Source of the DNA: Pseudomonadota bacterium
GTDB taxonomy: Bacteria; Desulfobacterota; Desulfovibrionia; Desulfovibrionales; Desulfovibrionaceae
Direction of reading: 5' to 3'
Assembly: GCA_023390395.1 (NCBI GenBank)
Contig: JAEWCY010000219.1
Span: 1 to 23,082 of the forward strand
Length of the DNA: 23,082 bases
Below the pieces are notes generated by a model. That model saw only the letters and a list, made by a program, of their open reading frames with translations. It searched no databases and had not been told where the DNA came from. The position numbers and the translations under genes are program-made. Position 1 is the first letter of the stretch; each line of letters starts with the position of its first letter. Below are positions 16,814-23,082 of the stretch, piece by piece.

Positions 16814-18020
16814 GAAGTCCTGGCTGTACTTCGGGCTGGGCCTGGCCTGGTTCTACCTGCTCTTGTGGCCGCTTTTGGGCATCCACGACGGCGGCTTCCA
16901 TTTCGCCGATTCCTTCCGCGTCTGGCTGCGGGTGGCCGTGGCCGCGACCCTCTGCTTCGTCCTTTTCCGCCTGGGCAAGAGGGGCGTCCTCGATCCGGTC
17001 CTTACCCCCATGGCCCGCGCGCGCGACGCCGTGGCCGGGGCCTGCGCCCGGGCCCCGCGCTGGATGTTCTACCTGCCCCTGGCCGCCTTCGCCCTGGCCT
17101 ACCCCATGCTCACCAACCGCTACGCCCAGGACGTGGCCATAAACGTCCTGGTCTACATCTGCCTGGGCCTGGGGCTCAACGTGGTCGTCGGGCTGTGCGG
17201 CCTGCTCGACCTCGGCTACATCGCCTTCTACGGCGTGGGGGCCTACACCTACGCCCTGCTCTCCGTGCACTACGCCCTGCCGTTCTGGGTCTGCCTGCCC
17301 ATCTGCGCCGTGTTCGCCGCCGCCGCCGGCTGCGTCATCGGCTACCCGACGCTTCGCATGCGCGGCGACTACCTGGCCATCGTGACGCTGGGGTTCGGCG
17401 AGATCGTGCGCATCGTGCTCAACAACTGGATGGCGCTGACCGGCGGCCCCAACGGCATCCTCGGCATCAAGGCCCCGGGAATCTACGTCCCGACCTTCGC
17501 CGACGGCTCCTTTTCCTTCGAGTACCTGCTGCTTCGGAAACTCGAATACCTCTACTACATCATCCTGGCCCTGGCCGTGTTCACGGTGGTGGCCGTGTAC
17601 CGCATCAACTTCTCCCGCATCGGCCGCGCCTTCGAGGCCATCCGCGAGGACGAGACCGCAGCCGAGCTCATGGGCGTGGACACCTTCCGCTTCAAGCTCC
17701 TGGCCTACGCGCTCGGCGCGGTCTTCGGCGGCCTGGCCGGGGCGTTTTTCGCGGCGCGCATGCGCTTCGTCAGCCCCGAGAGCTTCACCTTCATCGAGTC
17801 GGCCATGGTGCTGGCCATGGTGGTTTTAGGCGGCATGGGGTCCATCCCCGGCGTCATCCTCGGCGCGCTGGCCCTAGTCGCCCTGCCCGAGGTGTTCCGG
17901 GGATTCGAGCTCTACCGCATGCTGGCCTTCGGCGGGGCCATGGCGGTGATGATGCTGGTGCGCCCGGCCGGGCTCTGGCCGGCGGCGCGCCTGGGCAAAC
18001 GATCGGACGATTCGGAGTAG
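16797..18020 (+). CDS. livM: Branched-chain amino acid ABC transporter permease LivM
   Basis: This 407-residue permease has an extra N-terminal region (about 1-95) with two or more hydrophobic segments, then the conserved LivM core: LTNRYAQDVAINVLVYICLG, GLCGLLDLGYIAFYGVGAY, YPTLRMRGDYLAIVTLGFGE, a FSRIGRAFEAIREDETAAELMG coupling region (cited in part) and LAMVVLGGMGSIPGVILGAL. It forms the channel with LivH. Its ATG overlaps livH, and its TAG is followed 2 bases later by the livF GTG start. The N-terminal extension resembles the longer LivM forms seen in E. coli-type transporters. Confidence 0.92.
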   Translation: MTRGSRKSWLYFGLGLAWFYLLLWPLLGIHDGGFHFADSFRVWLRVAVAATLCFVLFRLGKRGVLDPVLTPMARARDAVAGACARAPRWMFYLPLAAFALAYPMLTNRYAQDVAINVLVYICLGLGLNVVVGLCGLLDLGYIAFYGVGAYTYALLSVHYALPFWVCLPICAVFAAAAGCVIGYPTLRMRGDYLAIVTLGFGEIVRIVLNNWMALTGGPNGILGIKAPGIYVPTFADGSFSFEYLLLRKLEYLYYIILALAVFTVVAVYRINFSRIGRAFEAIREDETAAELMGVDTFRFKLLAYALGAVFGGLAGAFFAARMRFVSPESFTFIESAMVLAMVVLGGMGSIPGVILGALALVALPEVFRGFELYRMLAFGGAMAVMMLVRPAGLWPAARLGKRSDDSE

Positions 18021-18022
18021 CC

Positions 18023-18739
18023 GTGGCCGCGATCCTCGAACTAAAGGGCGTGTGCGCCCATTACGGCCGCATCCAGGCCCTTCGCGACGTGTCGCTTGTC
18101 GTCAACCAGGGCGAGATCGTCACCATCATCGGGGCCAACGGCGCGGGCAAGTCCACCACGCTCATGACCATCTGCGGCATCGTGCGGGCCAGCGCCGGCG
18201 ACGTGCGCTACATGGGCGAATCCATCCTGGACCGCCGCGCCGACCAGCTGCCCGAGCGGGGCCTGTGCCAGGTGCCCGAGGGCCGGCGCATCTTCCCGCG
18301 CCTGACCGTGCGGGAAAACCTGGACATGGGCGCGTTTTTCCGCCGCGACGCCGAGGGGATCGAGGCCGACCTCGGCCTGGTCTACCGGCTCTTCCCGGTG
18401 CTCTTCGAGCGGCGCAGGCAGCACGGCGGCACGCTTTCCGGCGGCGAGCAGCAGATGCTGGCCATCGCCCGGGCGCTCATGAGCCGCCCCAAGATGCTGC
18501 TTCTCGACGAGCCGTCCCTGGGCCTTTCGCCCATGATCTCCCAGCACATCTTCCGCATCATCAAAAACGTCAACGAGGAGCGCGGCATGACCATCCTCCT
18601 CGTGGAGCAAAACGCCAACATCGCGCTCAAGCTCGCCGACCGGGCCTACGTCCTGGAGACCGGCTCCGTGGTCCTGGAGGACACGGCGGCGCGGCTTCGC
18701 GAAAACGCCGACATCAAGAAGGCCTACCTTGGACAATAA
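18023..18739 (+). CDS. livF: Branched-chain amino acid ABC transporter ATPase LivF
   Basis: The protein has 238 residues. Walker A is GANGAGKST (about 37-45), the Q-loop region is LCQVPEGRRIFPRLTV, the signature is LSGGEQQMLAIARAL (about 139-153), Walker B is LLLDEPSLGLSP and the H-loop region is LLVEQNA. The PEGRRIF motif and the short size are specific to LivF. The start is GTG at 18023, with GGAG 5 bases upstream inside the end of livM; no better ATG exists. It works as a heterodimer with LivG. Its stop overlaps the start of the next small gene. Confidence 0.93.
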   Translation: MAAILELKGVCAHYGRIQALRDVSLVVNQGEIVTIIGANGAGKSTTLMTICGIVRASAGDVRYMGESILDRRADQLPERGLCQVPEGRRIFPRLTVRENLDMGAFFRRDAEGIEADLGLVYRLFPVLFERRRQHGGTLSGGEQQMLAIARALMSRPKMLLLDEPSLGLSPMISQHIFRIIKNVNEERGMTILLVEQNANIALKLADRAYVLETGSVVLEDTAARLRENADIKKAYLGQ

Positions 18740-19004
18740 TCCCACTCTCGACGCCATCCTGGCCAGGCTGCGCCCGGAAAAGGCTGAAGAAATCCGCGCC
18801 CTCATCCTCGACGCCGTCGCCCGCCAGTTCGGGGAGAATCCCGACCCGGCCGCCCTCGCCCGCTTCCTCGACGACATCCGCGTCGCCCAGTCCATGTCCG
18901 GCATCGACATCGACTACGCCGAGCACTACACCCACATGCACCAGGCCGGCGTGGACTTCATGCGCCTCATCCAGGCCGTCAAGGCGGCGGACAAGAACGC
19001 CTAG
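18729..19004 (+). CDS. Uncharacterised 91-residue protein at the end of the LIV operon
   Basis: I do not recognise this small soluble protein. It starts with TTG at 18729, inside the last codons of livF, with GAAGG 6 bases upstream; no ATG is available until MSGIDIDYAEH. The sequence is acidic and mostly helical in appearance (LDAILARLRPEKAEEIRALI; then DPAALARFLDDIRVAQSMSG; then HYTHMHQAGVDFMRLIQAVK). It has no cysteine, signal peptide or membrane segment. The 11-base overlap with livF suggests co-translation. A role tied to the transporter is possible only by association. Confidence 0.65.
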   Translation: MDNNPTLDAILARLRPEKAEEIRALILDAVARQFGENPDPAALARFLDDIRVAQSMSGIDIDYAEHYTHMHQAGVDFMRLIQAVKAADKNA

Positions 19005-19083
19005 GCCCCGGCCGTCGCGGCTTCCCGCGCCGTCGGCCGGAGCGGCTGGTCGTGCCCGGCCTTCCGGCGGCTCTTTGCGTCAT

Positions 19084-19126
19084 CCGTTCCGGGGCCACGG
19101 CAGGGATGGCCCCGCGCCCGGAACGG
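19084..19126 (+). terminator. Imperfect long hairpin after the LIV operon
   Basis: CCGTTCCGG (19084-19092) pairs with CCGGAACGG (19118-19126). Inside it GGCCA (19093-19097) pairs with TGGCC (19107-19111), leaving a 6-base bulge. It lies 80 bases after the last gene of the operon and has no T-tract, so it may be a Rho-associated or mRNA-end structure. Confidence 0.5.
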
Positions 19127-19190
19127 GGATTCGCCGCGAATTCCCACCCGTAAATTCCACATTTCTTCCGATGCTGTTGCCTGCTTGATA

Positions 19191-19204
19191 GTTTATATAT
19201 AAAC
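19191..19204 (+). promoter_or_regulatory. Perfect AT-rich palindrome in the hydrolase promoter region
   Basis: GTTTATATATAAAC is a perfect 14-base palindrome, 52 bases before the chosen start of the next gene. It contains TATATA/TATAAA, which could serve as a -10 box, with TTGCCT (19177-19182) upstream at a short 13-15 base spacing. Such a palindrome over a promoter suggests the operator of a dimeric repressor. No regulator gene is adjacent. Confidence 0.45.
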
Positions 19205-19255
19205 AACCCGCATCCTCCACACCGCGGACGCCGTCCGACCCACATGGAGCGCGCC

Positions 19256-20143
19256 ATGCCGCATGCGACAGCGAACAGGATCCGGATCGAATACGAGACC
19301 TTCGGCGACGCGTCGTGCCCGGCGCTGGTGCTTATCGCCGGCAACGGAGCCCAGTTGCTCTTCTGGGATGCCGCCTTTTGCCGCTCCCTCGCAGGCAACG
19401 GACTTTACGTCATACGCTTCGACAACCGCGACGCCGGCCTTTCCAGCAAATTCGACGCGGCGGGCGTCCCGGACATCATGGCGACGATCCGGGCCGCCAT
19501 GGCGGGCCAGCCCGTGCAATCCGCCTACACCCTCGACGACATGGCCGACGACGCCGTGGGCCTGCTCGACGCCCTGGGCATCGCCAGGGCGCATGTCTGC
19601 GGCGCGTCCATGGGCGGCATGATCGCCCAGGTCGTCGCCTACCGGCATCCCGAACGCGTGCTGAGCCTGACCTCCATCATGTCCAACACGGGCAACCCCG
19701 CCGCGCCCCAGGGCAAACCGGAAGCCATCGCCGCCGTCGTCGCCCCTCCGCCCACGGAACGCGGCGCCTATGTCGCGCACAATCTGGCCGTCTGGCGCAA
19801 AATCTGGAGCCCGGGATTCCCCTTCGAGGAAGAACGAGCGCGCGACTTCCTCGAACAAAGCTACGATCGCTCCTTCTGCCCGGCAGGCATGGCCCGCCAG
19901 AACGTCGCGGTCATTGCCTGCGGCGACAGGAGGCCCTCCCTGGCGACCATCAAAGCCCCGACCCTCGTCATCCACGGAGCCGATGATCCGCTGATTCCCT
20001 TCGACGCCGGCAAGGAAACCGCCCAGGTGGTGCCCGGGGCGCGGCTTGTGCGCATCGCCGGCATGGGCCATGACATGCCCACGGGAATCTGGCCGGAGAT
20101 CGTCGCCGCCCTTATGGAGTTGTCGCGCCAAGACGCGGCGTGA
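19256..20143 (+). CDS. Alpha/beta hydrolase, RdmC/aclacinomycin methylesterase-like
   Basis: The protein has 295 residues from the chosen start and no signal peptide. The fold is visible as LVLIAGNGAQLLFW (oxyanion region), VIRFDNRDAGLSS, nucleophile Ser in GASMGGM, a helical cap, the acidic residue in IHGADDPLIP and the His in GMGHDMP. The FDNRDAGLS motif is typical of the RdmC-like group of esterases and related hydrolases; the substrate is unknown. I chose ATG 19256 (MPHATANRIRIEYETFG) because GGAG lies 6 bases upstream, while the ATG at 19244 has no Shine-Dalgarno. It stands alone, between the palindrome and the second copy of the hairpin repeat. Codon use looks slightly less GC-extreme than in its neighbours. 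Confidence 0.85.
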   Translation: MPHATANRIRIEYETFGDASCPALVLIAGNGAQLLFWDAAFCRSLAGNGLYVIRFDNRDAGLSSKFDAAGVPDIMATIRAAMAGQPVQSAYTLDDMADDAVGLLDALGIARAHVCGASMGGMIAQVVAYRHPERVLSLTSIMSNTGNPAAPQGKPEAIAAVVAPPPTERGAYVAHNLAVWRKIWSPGFPFEEERARDFLEQSYDRSFCPAGMARQNVAVIACGDRRPSLATIKAPTLVIHGADDPLIPFDAGKETAQVVPGARLVRIAGMGHDMPTGIWPEIVAALMELSRQDAA

Positions 20144-20159
20144 AAACGGCGGAGAAGAC

Positions 20160-20203
20160 GCCTCCGGCGGCCAGGAGGGGCGACGGCCCCTCCTGGACCT
20201 CCC
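20160..20203 (+). repeat. Dispersed hairpin repeat, copy 2
   Basis: CCAGGAGGGG (20171-20180) and CCCCTCCTGG (20187-20196) form the same 10-bp stem as at 4745-4769, here with a 6-base loop, and the flanks GCCTCCGGCGG and ACCTCCC are also shared. It begins 16 bases after the hydrolase stop codon. A further small stem, GAAACC (20215-20220) with GGTTTC (20229-20234), follows and may belong to the element. Confidence 0.75.
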
Positions 20204-20399
20204 GAAAGGGGGGAGAAACCGGCGAAGGGGTTTCGCGGACGAAATTCGGACGGCAAAATATCGGATAAATAAGATAGCGTTGGTTCTGTAGTTTTTTCGC
20301 CGAGTTCCACTTTCCCGGGCTGTCGCCCGCCGGTTCCTAACTTTTCCAACCCGCTTCAAGCACTGAAAATATCCATTTCGGCCCGGCCGGGGCTCCACG

Positions 20400-20428
20400 T
20401 TGACACCGCGAGGCGCATTTCTCATACA
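20400..20428 (+). promoter_or_regulatory. Sigma70-like promoter of the nrdD riboswitch transcript
   Basis: TTGACA (20400-20405) is a perfect -35 box; after exactly 17 bases comes CATACA (20423-20428) as a weaker -10. Transcription would begin near 20435, at the 5' edge of the cobalamin aptamer, which supports the assignment. Confidence 0.55.
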
Positions 20429-20434
20429 GTGGGC

Positions 20435-20630
20435 TGCGTTGGTGTCCGCCCGCGTCGGGGAGGAAGCGGGGGGACGGCAAGAGGGAATCCGGTGGGAATC
20501 CGGAACTGCCCCGCAGCGGTGAGCGAAAACGACCCCCGCCATGAAGCACTGGGCGCAAGCGCCCGGGAAGCGGCGGGCAGTAGGCCGCCGGCGAAACCGC
20601 CGGCCCGTTCGCGAGTCCGAAGACCTGCCA
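20435..20630 (+). promoter_or_regulatory. Cobalamin (B12) riboswitch aptamer
   Basis: The block shows the conserved parts of the cobalamin riboswitch in order: a 5' stem near GTTGGTGTCC; the B12-box region GGGAATCCGGTGGGAATCCG continuing through CTGCCCCGCAGCGGT (20483-20520); the CACTGGG-loop-CCCGGGAAG arm (20547-20570); a variable GC-rich hairpin; and the closing GAGTCCGAAGACCTGCC (20613-20629). It lies directly before nrdD. In the family, adenosylcobalamin binding shuts down the downstream gene. Repression of a B12-independent reductase when B12 is available is a known regulatory logic in bacteria that also carry the B12-dependent class II enzyme. Confidence 0.93.
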
Positions 20631-20634
20631 GCGC

Positions 20635-20708
20635 CCGCCGGCCGCAAGCCGGCGGCGTCGAGGGAGCCTCGCGGGAGGGCGACCCGGACGGCACGACGTG
20701 GGAGGCTC
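20635..20708 (+). promoter_or_regulatory. Probable riboswitch expression platform
   Basis: Just after the aptamer, CCGCCGGC (20635-20642) and GCCGGCGG (20648-20655) form a perfect 8-bp hairpin. Next, CGAGG and CCTCG can make a local stem around GAG (20659-20671), while GAGCCTC (20664-20670) can instead pair with GAGGCTC (20702-20708). These two folds are mutually exclusive. There is no T-tract, so control by translation or Rho seems likelier than intrinsic termination. The link to ligand binding is inference. Confidence 0.4.
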
Positions 20709-20777
20709 GTCGCGCCGCCAGGCCTCGCATCAGTCAACGGCGCGTTCGCGCCACGTCCGAACAGGGAGAGACCGTCC

Positions 20778-22970
20778 ATGTTTTCGCCGTCCGAACACGG
20801 CAATCTTGCCGTCGATGTCGCGCGTCCGGCCCACGAAACCGCCCAACCCATCGAAAAAATCCCGGCCGTGGCCGCCGTGCCGGCCCGCATCCGCAAGCGC
20901 GACGGCCAGATCGTCGCCTTCGACGCGGACAAGATCCGCTCGGCCATCCGCCGGTCCGGCCTGGCCACGGGCGATTTCGGCGACGACGAGGCCGGGCTTC
21001 TCACCGCGCAGGTGGTCAAGGTGCTGGCCCACCGCTTCGCCGGGCAGATTCCGGACATCGAGCGCATCCAGGACGTGGTGGAGCAGGCGCTCATTTCCGC
21101 CAACCATTTCAGCACAATGCGCGCCTACTCCGTCTACCGCGAGCAGCGCGCCCGCCTGCGCCAGGACAAGAAGACCGTGGTGGACGTGGCCGCCTCGGTC
21201 AACGAATACCTCGACCGCCAGGACTGGCGCGTGGCCGCCAACGCCAACCAGGGCTATTCGCTCGGCGGGCTGATTTTAAACGTCTCCGGCAAGGTCACGG
21301 CCAACTACTGGCTCTCCCACGTCTACCCGCCGGAAGTGGGCGCGGCCCACCGCGAGGGCGACATCCACATCCACGACCTGGACATGCTCTCCGGCTACTG
21401 CGCCGGCTGGTCGCTCAAAACGCTCCTCCAGGAAGGCCTCAACGGCGTGCCCGGCAAGGTCGAGGCCAAGCCGCCCAGACACCTGTCCAGCGCCGTGGGC
21501 CAGATCGTCAACTTCCTGGGCACGCTGCAGAACGAATGGGCCGGGGCGCAGGCCTTCTCCAGCTTCGACACCTACATGGCCCCGTTTCTGCGCAAGGACC
21601 ATCTTTCCTACGACGAGGTGCGCCAGTCCATCCAGGAGCTGATCTACAACCTGAACGTGCCCTCGCGCTGGGGCACCCAGACGCCGTTCACCAACCTGAC
21701 CTTCGACTGGACCTGCCCCGAGGACCTGGCTTCCCAGCATCCGCTCATCGGCGGCGAGGAGATGGACTTCACCTACGGCGAGCTGCAAGCCGAAATGGAC
21801 ATGATCAACCGCGCCTACATCGAGGTCATGACCGCCGGCGACGCCAAGGGGCGCGTGTTCACCTTCCCCATCCCCACCTACAACATCACCAAGGACTTCC
21901 CCTGGGAATCGCCCAACGTGGAGATCCTGTTCGAGATGACGGCCAAGTACGGGCTGCCGTACTTCCAGAACTTCATCAATTCCGACCTGGAGCCCGGCAT
22001 GGTGCGCTCCATGTGCTGCCGGCTCCAGCTCGACCTGCGCGAACTGCTCAAACGCGGCAACGGACTTTTCGGCAGCGCCGAGCAGACCGGGTCCGTGGGC
22101 GTGGTGACCGTCAACTGCGCCCGCCTGGGCTACCTGCACCGCGGCGACTGGAACGGCCTGACCGCGCGCCTCGACGCCCTGCTCGGCATCGCCCGCACCA
22201 GCCTCGAGATCAAGCGCAAGGAGATCACCCGCCGCATGGACGCCGGGCTTTTCCCCTACACCAAGCGCTACCTGGGCACGCTTCGCAACCACTTCTCCAC
22301 CATCGGCGTCAACGGCATCAACGAAATGGTGCGCAACTTCACCGGCGGCGTCCACGACATCGCCACGATCGAGGGCCACGCCCTGGCCGTGGAGCTCCTC
22401 GACCACGTGCGCGAGCGCATGACCGAGTTCCAGGAGCAGACCGGCCACCTCTACAACCTGGAGGCCACCCCGGCCGAGGGCACCACCTACCGCTTCGCCC
22501 GCGAGGACCGCAAACGCTTCCCGGACATCCTCCAGGCCGGCACGGACGACAAGCCCTACTACACCAACTCCTCCCAGCTGCCGGTGGGCTTCACCGACGA
22601 CCCCTTCGAGGCGCTTTCGCGCCAGGAGGAGCTCCAGCGCAAGTACACCGGCGGCACGGTGCTGCACCTCTACATGGGCGAGCGCATCACCAGCGCCGAG
22701 GCCTGCAAGAACCTCGTGCACCGCTCGCTTTCGCGCTTCGCCCTGCCCTACGTGACCGTGACGCCGACGTTTTCCATCTGCGACATCCACGGCTACCTCG
22801 TCGGCGAGCAGAAGACCTGCCCGCGCTGCGCCGCCGAGGGCCGCGAGCAGGCCTGCGAGATCTGGACGCGGGTCATGGGCTACTACCGGCCCAAGTCGGC
22901 CTTCAACACCGGCAAGCAGGGCGAATACGAAGAACGGATCTGCTTCCACGAACCCAGGCTCGACGCCTAG
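20778..22970 (+). CDS. nrdD: Anaerobic (class III) ribonucleoside-triphosphate reductase NrdD
   Basis: This 730-residue glycyl-radical enzyme reduces ribonucleoside triphosphates to deoxyribonucleotides without oxygen. Residues about 36-127 are an ATP-cone (PARIRKRDGQIVAFDADKIR), the allosteric ATP/dATP site. The catalytic barrel has HIHDLDMLSGYCAGW (Cys208), PSRWGTQTPFTNLTFDW and SMCCRLQLD (Cys413, Cys414), the likely active-site cysteines. Near the C-terminus four cysteines (668, 681, 684, 693) form the zinc site, followed by RVMGYYRP with Gly701 as the expected radical glycine. The ATG at 20778 has GGGAGAG 7 bases upstream; the longer frame from 20541 is rejected because it runs through the riboswitch. 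The activase gene nrdG, needed to make the radical, is not in the window and may lie just beyond the right edge. Confidence 0.96.
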   Translation: MFSPSEHGNLAVDVARPAHETAQPIEKIPAVAAVPARIRKRDGQIVAFDADKIRSAIRRSGLATGDFGDDEAGLLTAQVVKVLAHRFAGQIPDIERIQDVVEQALISANHFSTMRAYSVYREQRARLRQDKKTVVDVAASVNEYLDRQDWRVAANANQGYSLGGLILNVSGKVTANYWLSHVYPPEVGAAHREGDIHIHDLDMLSGYCAGWSLKTLLQEGLNGVPGKVEAKPPRHLSSAVGQIVNFLGTLQNEWAGAQAFSSFDTYMAPFLRKDHLSYDEVRQSIQELIYNLNVPSRWGTQTPFTNLTFDWTCPEDLASQHPLIGGEEMDFTYGELQAEMDMINRAYIEVMTAGDAKGRVFTFPIPTYNITKDFPWESPNVEILFEMTAKYGLPYFQNFINSDLEPGMVRSMCCRLQLDLRELLKRGNGLFGSAEQTGSVGVVTVNCARLGYLHRGDWNGLTARLDALLGIARTSLEIKRKEITRRMDAGLFPYTKRYLGTLRNHFSTIGVNGINEMVRNFTGGVHDIATIEGHALAVELLDHVRERMTEFQEQTGHLYNLEATPAEGTTYRFAREDRKRFPDILQAGTDDKPYYTNSSQLPVGFTDDPFEALSRQEELQRKYTGGTVLHLYMGERITSAEACKNLVHRSLSRFALPYVTVTPTFSICDIHGYLVGEQKTCPRCAAEGREQACEIWTRVMGYYRPKSAFNTGKQGEYEERICFHEPRLDA

Positions 22971-23014
22971 GGACGCGACGACGTTTTTCGACAGAAGCGT
23001 TCACCTGCGGATGT

Positions 23015-23050
23015 CGCCTTGGCGATGCGCCGTGGCGCATCGCCAAGGCG
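23015..23050 (+). terminator. Perfect 17-bp inverted repeat after nrdD
   Basis: CGCCTTGGCGATGCGCC (23015-23031) and GGCGCATCGCCAAGGCG (23034-23050) are exact reverse complements separated by GT. The structure starts 44 bases after the nrdD stop codon. No T-tract follows, so it may be a Rho-independent-like pause, an mRNA stabiliser or a palindromic repeat unit. The remaining bases to the window end show no gene. Confidence 0.65.
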
Positions 23051-23082
23051 CGGCGCGAATCGGACGGCCGCGCCGGGCCGCG

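Noticed and set aside
20541..20777. N-terminal extension of nrdD starting at 20541
   Set aside because: The region is the cobalamin riboswitch and its platform; the ATG at 20778 has a good Shine-Dalgarno just before the ATP-cone protein start.

Overview
The window looks like chromosomal DNA of a high-GC deltaproteobacterium of the Desulfovibrio group (Desulfovibrionaceae). This is inferred from the very high GC, the dense signalling genes, a long-form HflX, a livG-first branched-chain amino acid ABC operon, and a cobalamin riboswitch in front of an anaerobic ribonucleotide reductase. I could not run a search, so the taxonomic call is inference. I saw no tRNA, rRNA, CRISPR array, transposase or phage gene.

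Region 1 (1-4084, minus strand) is a signalling operon. It reads from a response regulator-PP2C phosphatase, through an anti-sigma-type kinase fused in frame to a STAS antagonist domain, then an HPt protein with a C-terminal STAS-like domain, into cheA, which runs off the left edge. It combines partner-switching parts (RsbU/W/V-like) with chemotaxis-type phosphotransfer parts. This is the most unusual system in the window. Region 2 (4262-8462) holds an orphan four-helix membrane protein, hflX with a probable ATT start codon, a convergent membrane-anchored alpha/beta hydrolase, and the divergent azlCD amino acid exporter pair.

Region 3 (8481-13485, minus strand) carries a hybrid sensor kinase (HAMP-PAS-HK-REC-HPt), an NlpC/P60 lipoprotein and a methyl-accepting chemotaxis protein. 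Region 4 (13797-19004, plus strand) is a complete LIV-type importer operon (livG, livK, livH, livM, livF). It has a strong hairpin between the binding protein and permease genes and ends in a small uncharacterised gene that overlaps livF.

Region 5 (19191-23082) starts with an alpha/beta hydrolase of the RdmC-like type behind a perfect AT-rich palindrome. Then comes a hairpin repeat also found after the gene at 4262-4714, a sigma70-like promoter, a cobalamin riboswitch and nrdD. The riboswitch implies that this B12-independent, oxygen-sensitive reductase is turned down when B12 is plentiful. A perfect 17-bp hairpin follows nrdD at the right edge.

Several start codons were chosen from promoter or Shine-Dalgarno position and differ from the longest open frame. 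The reasons are given in each entry.
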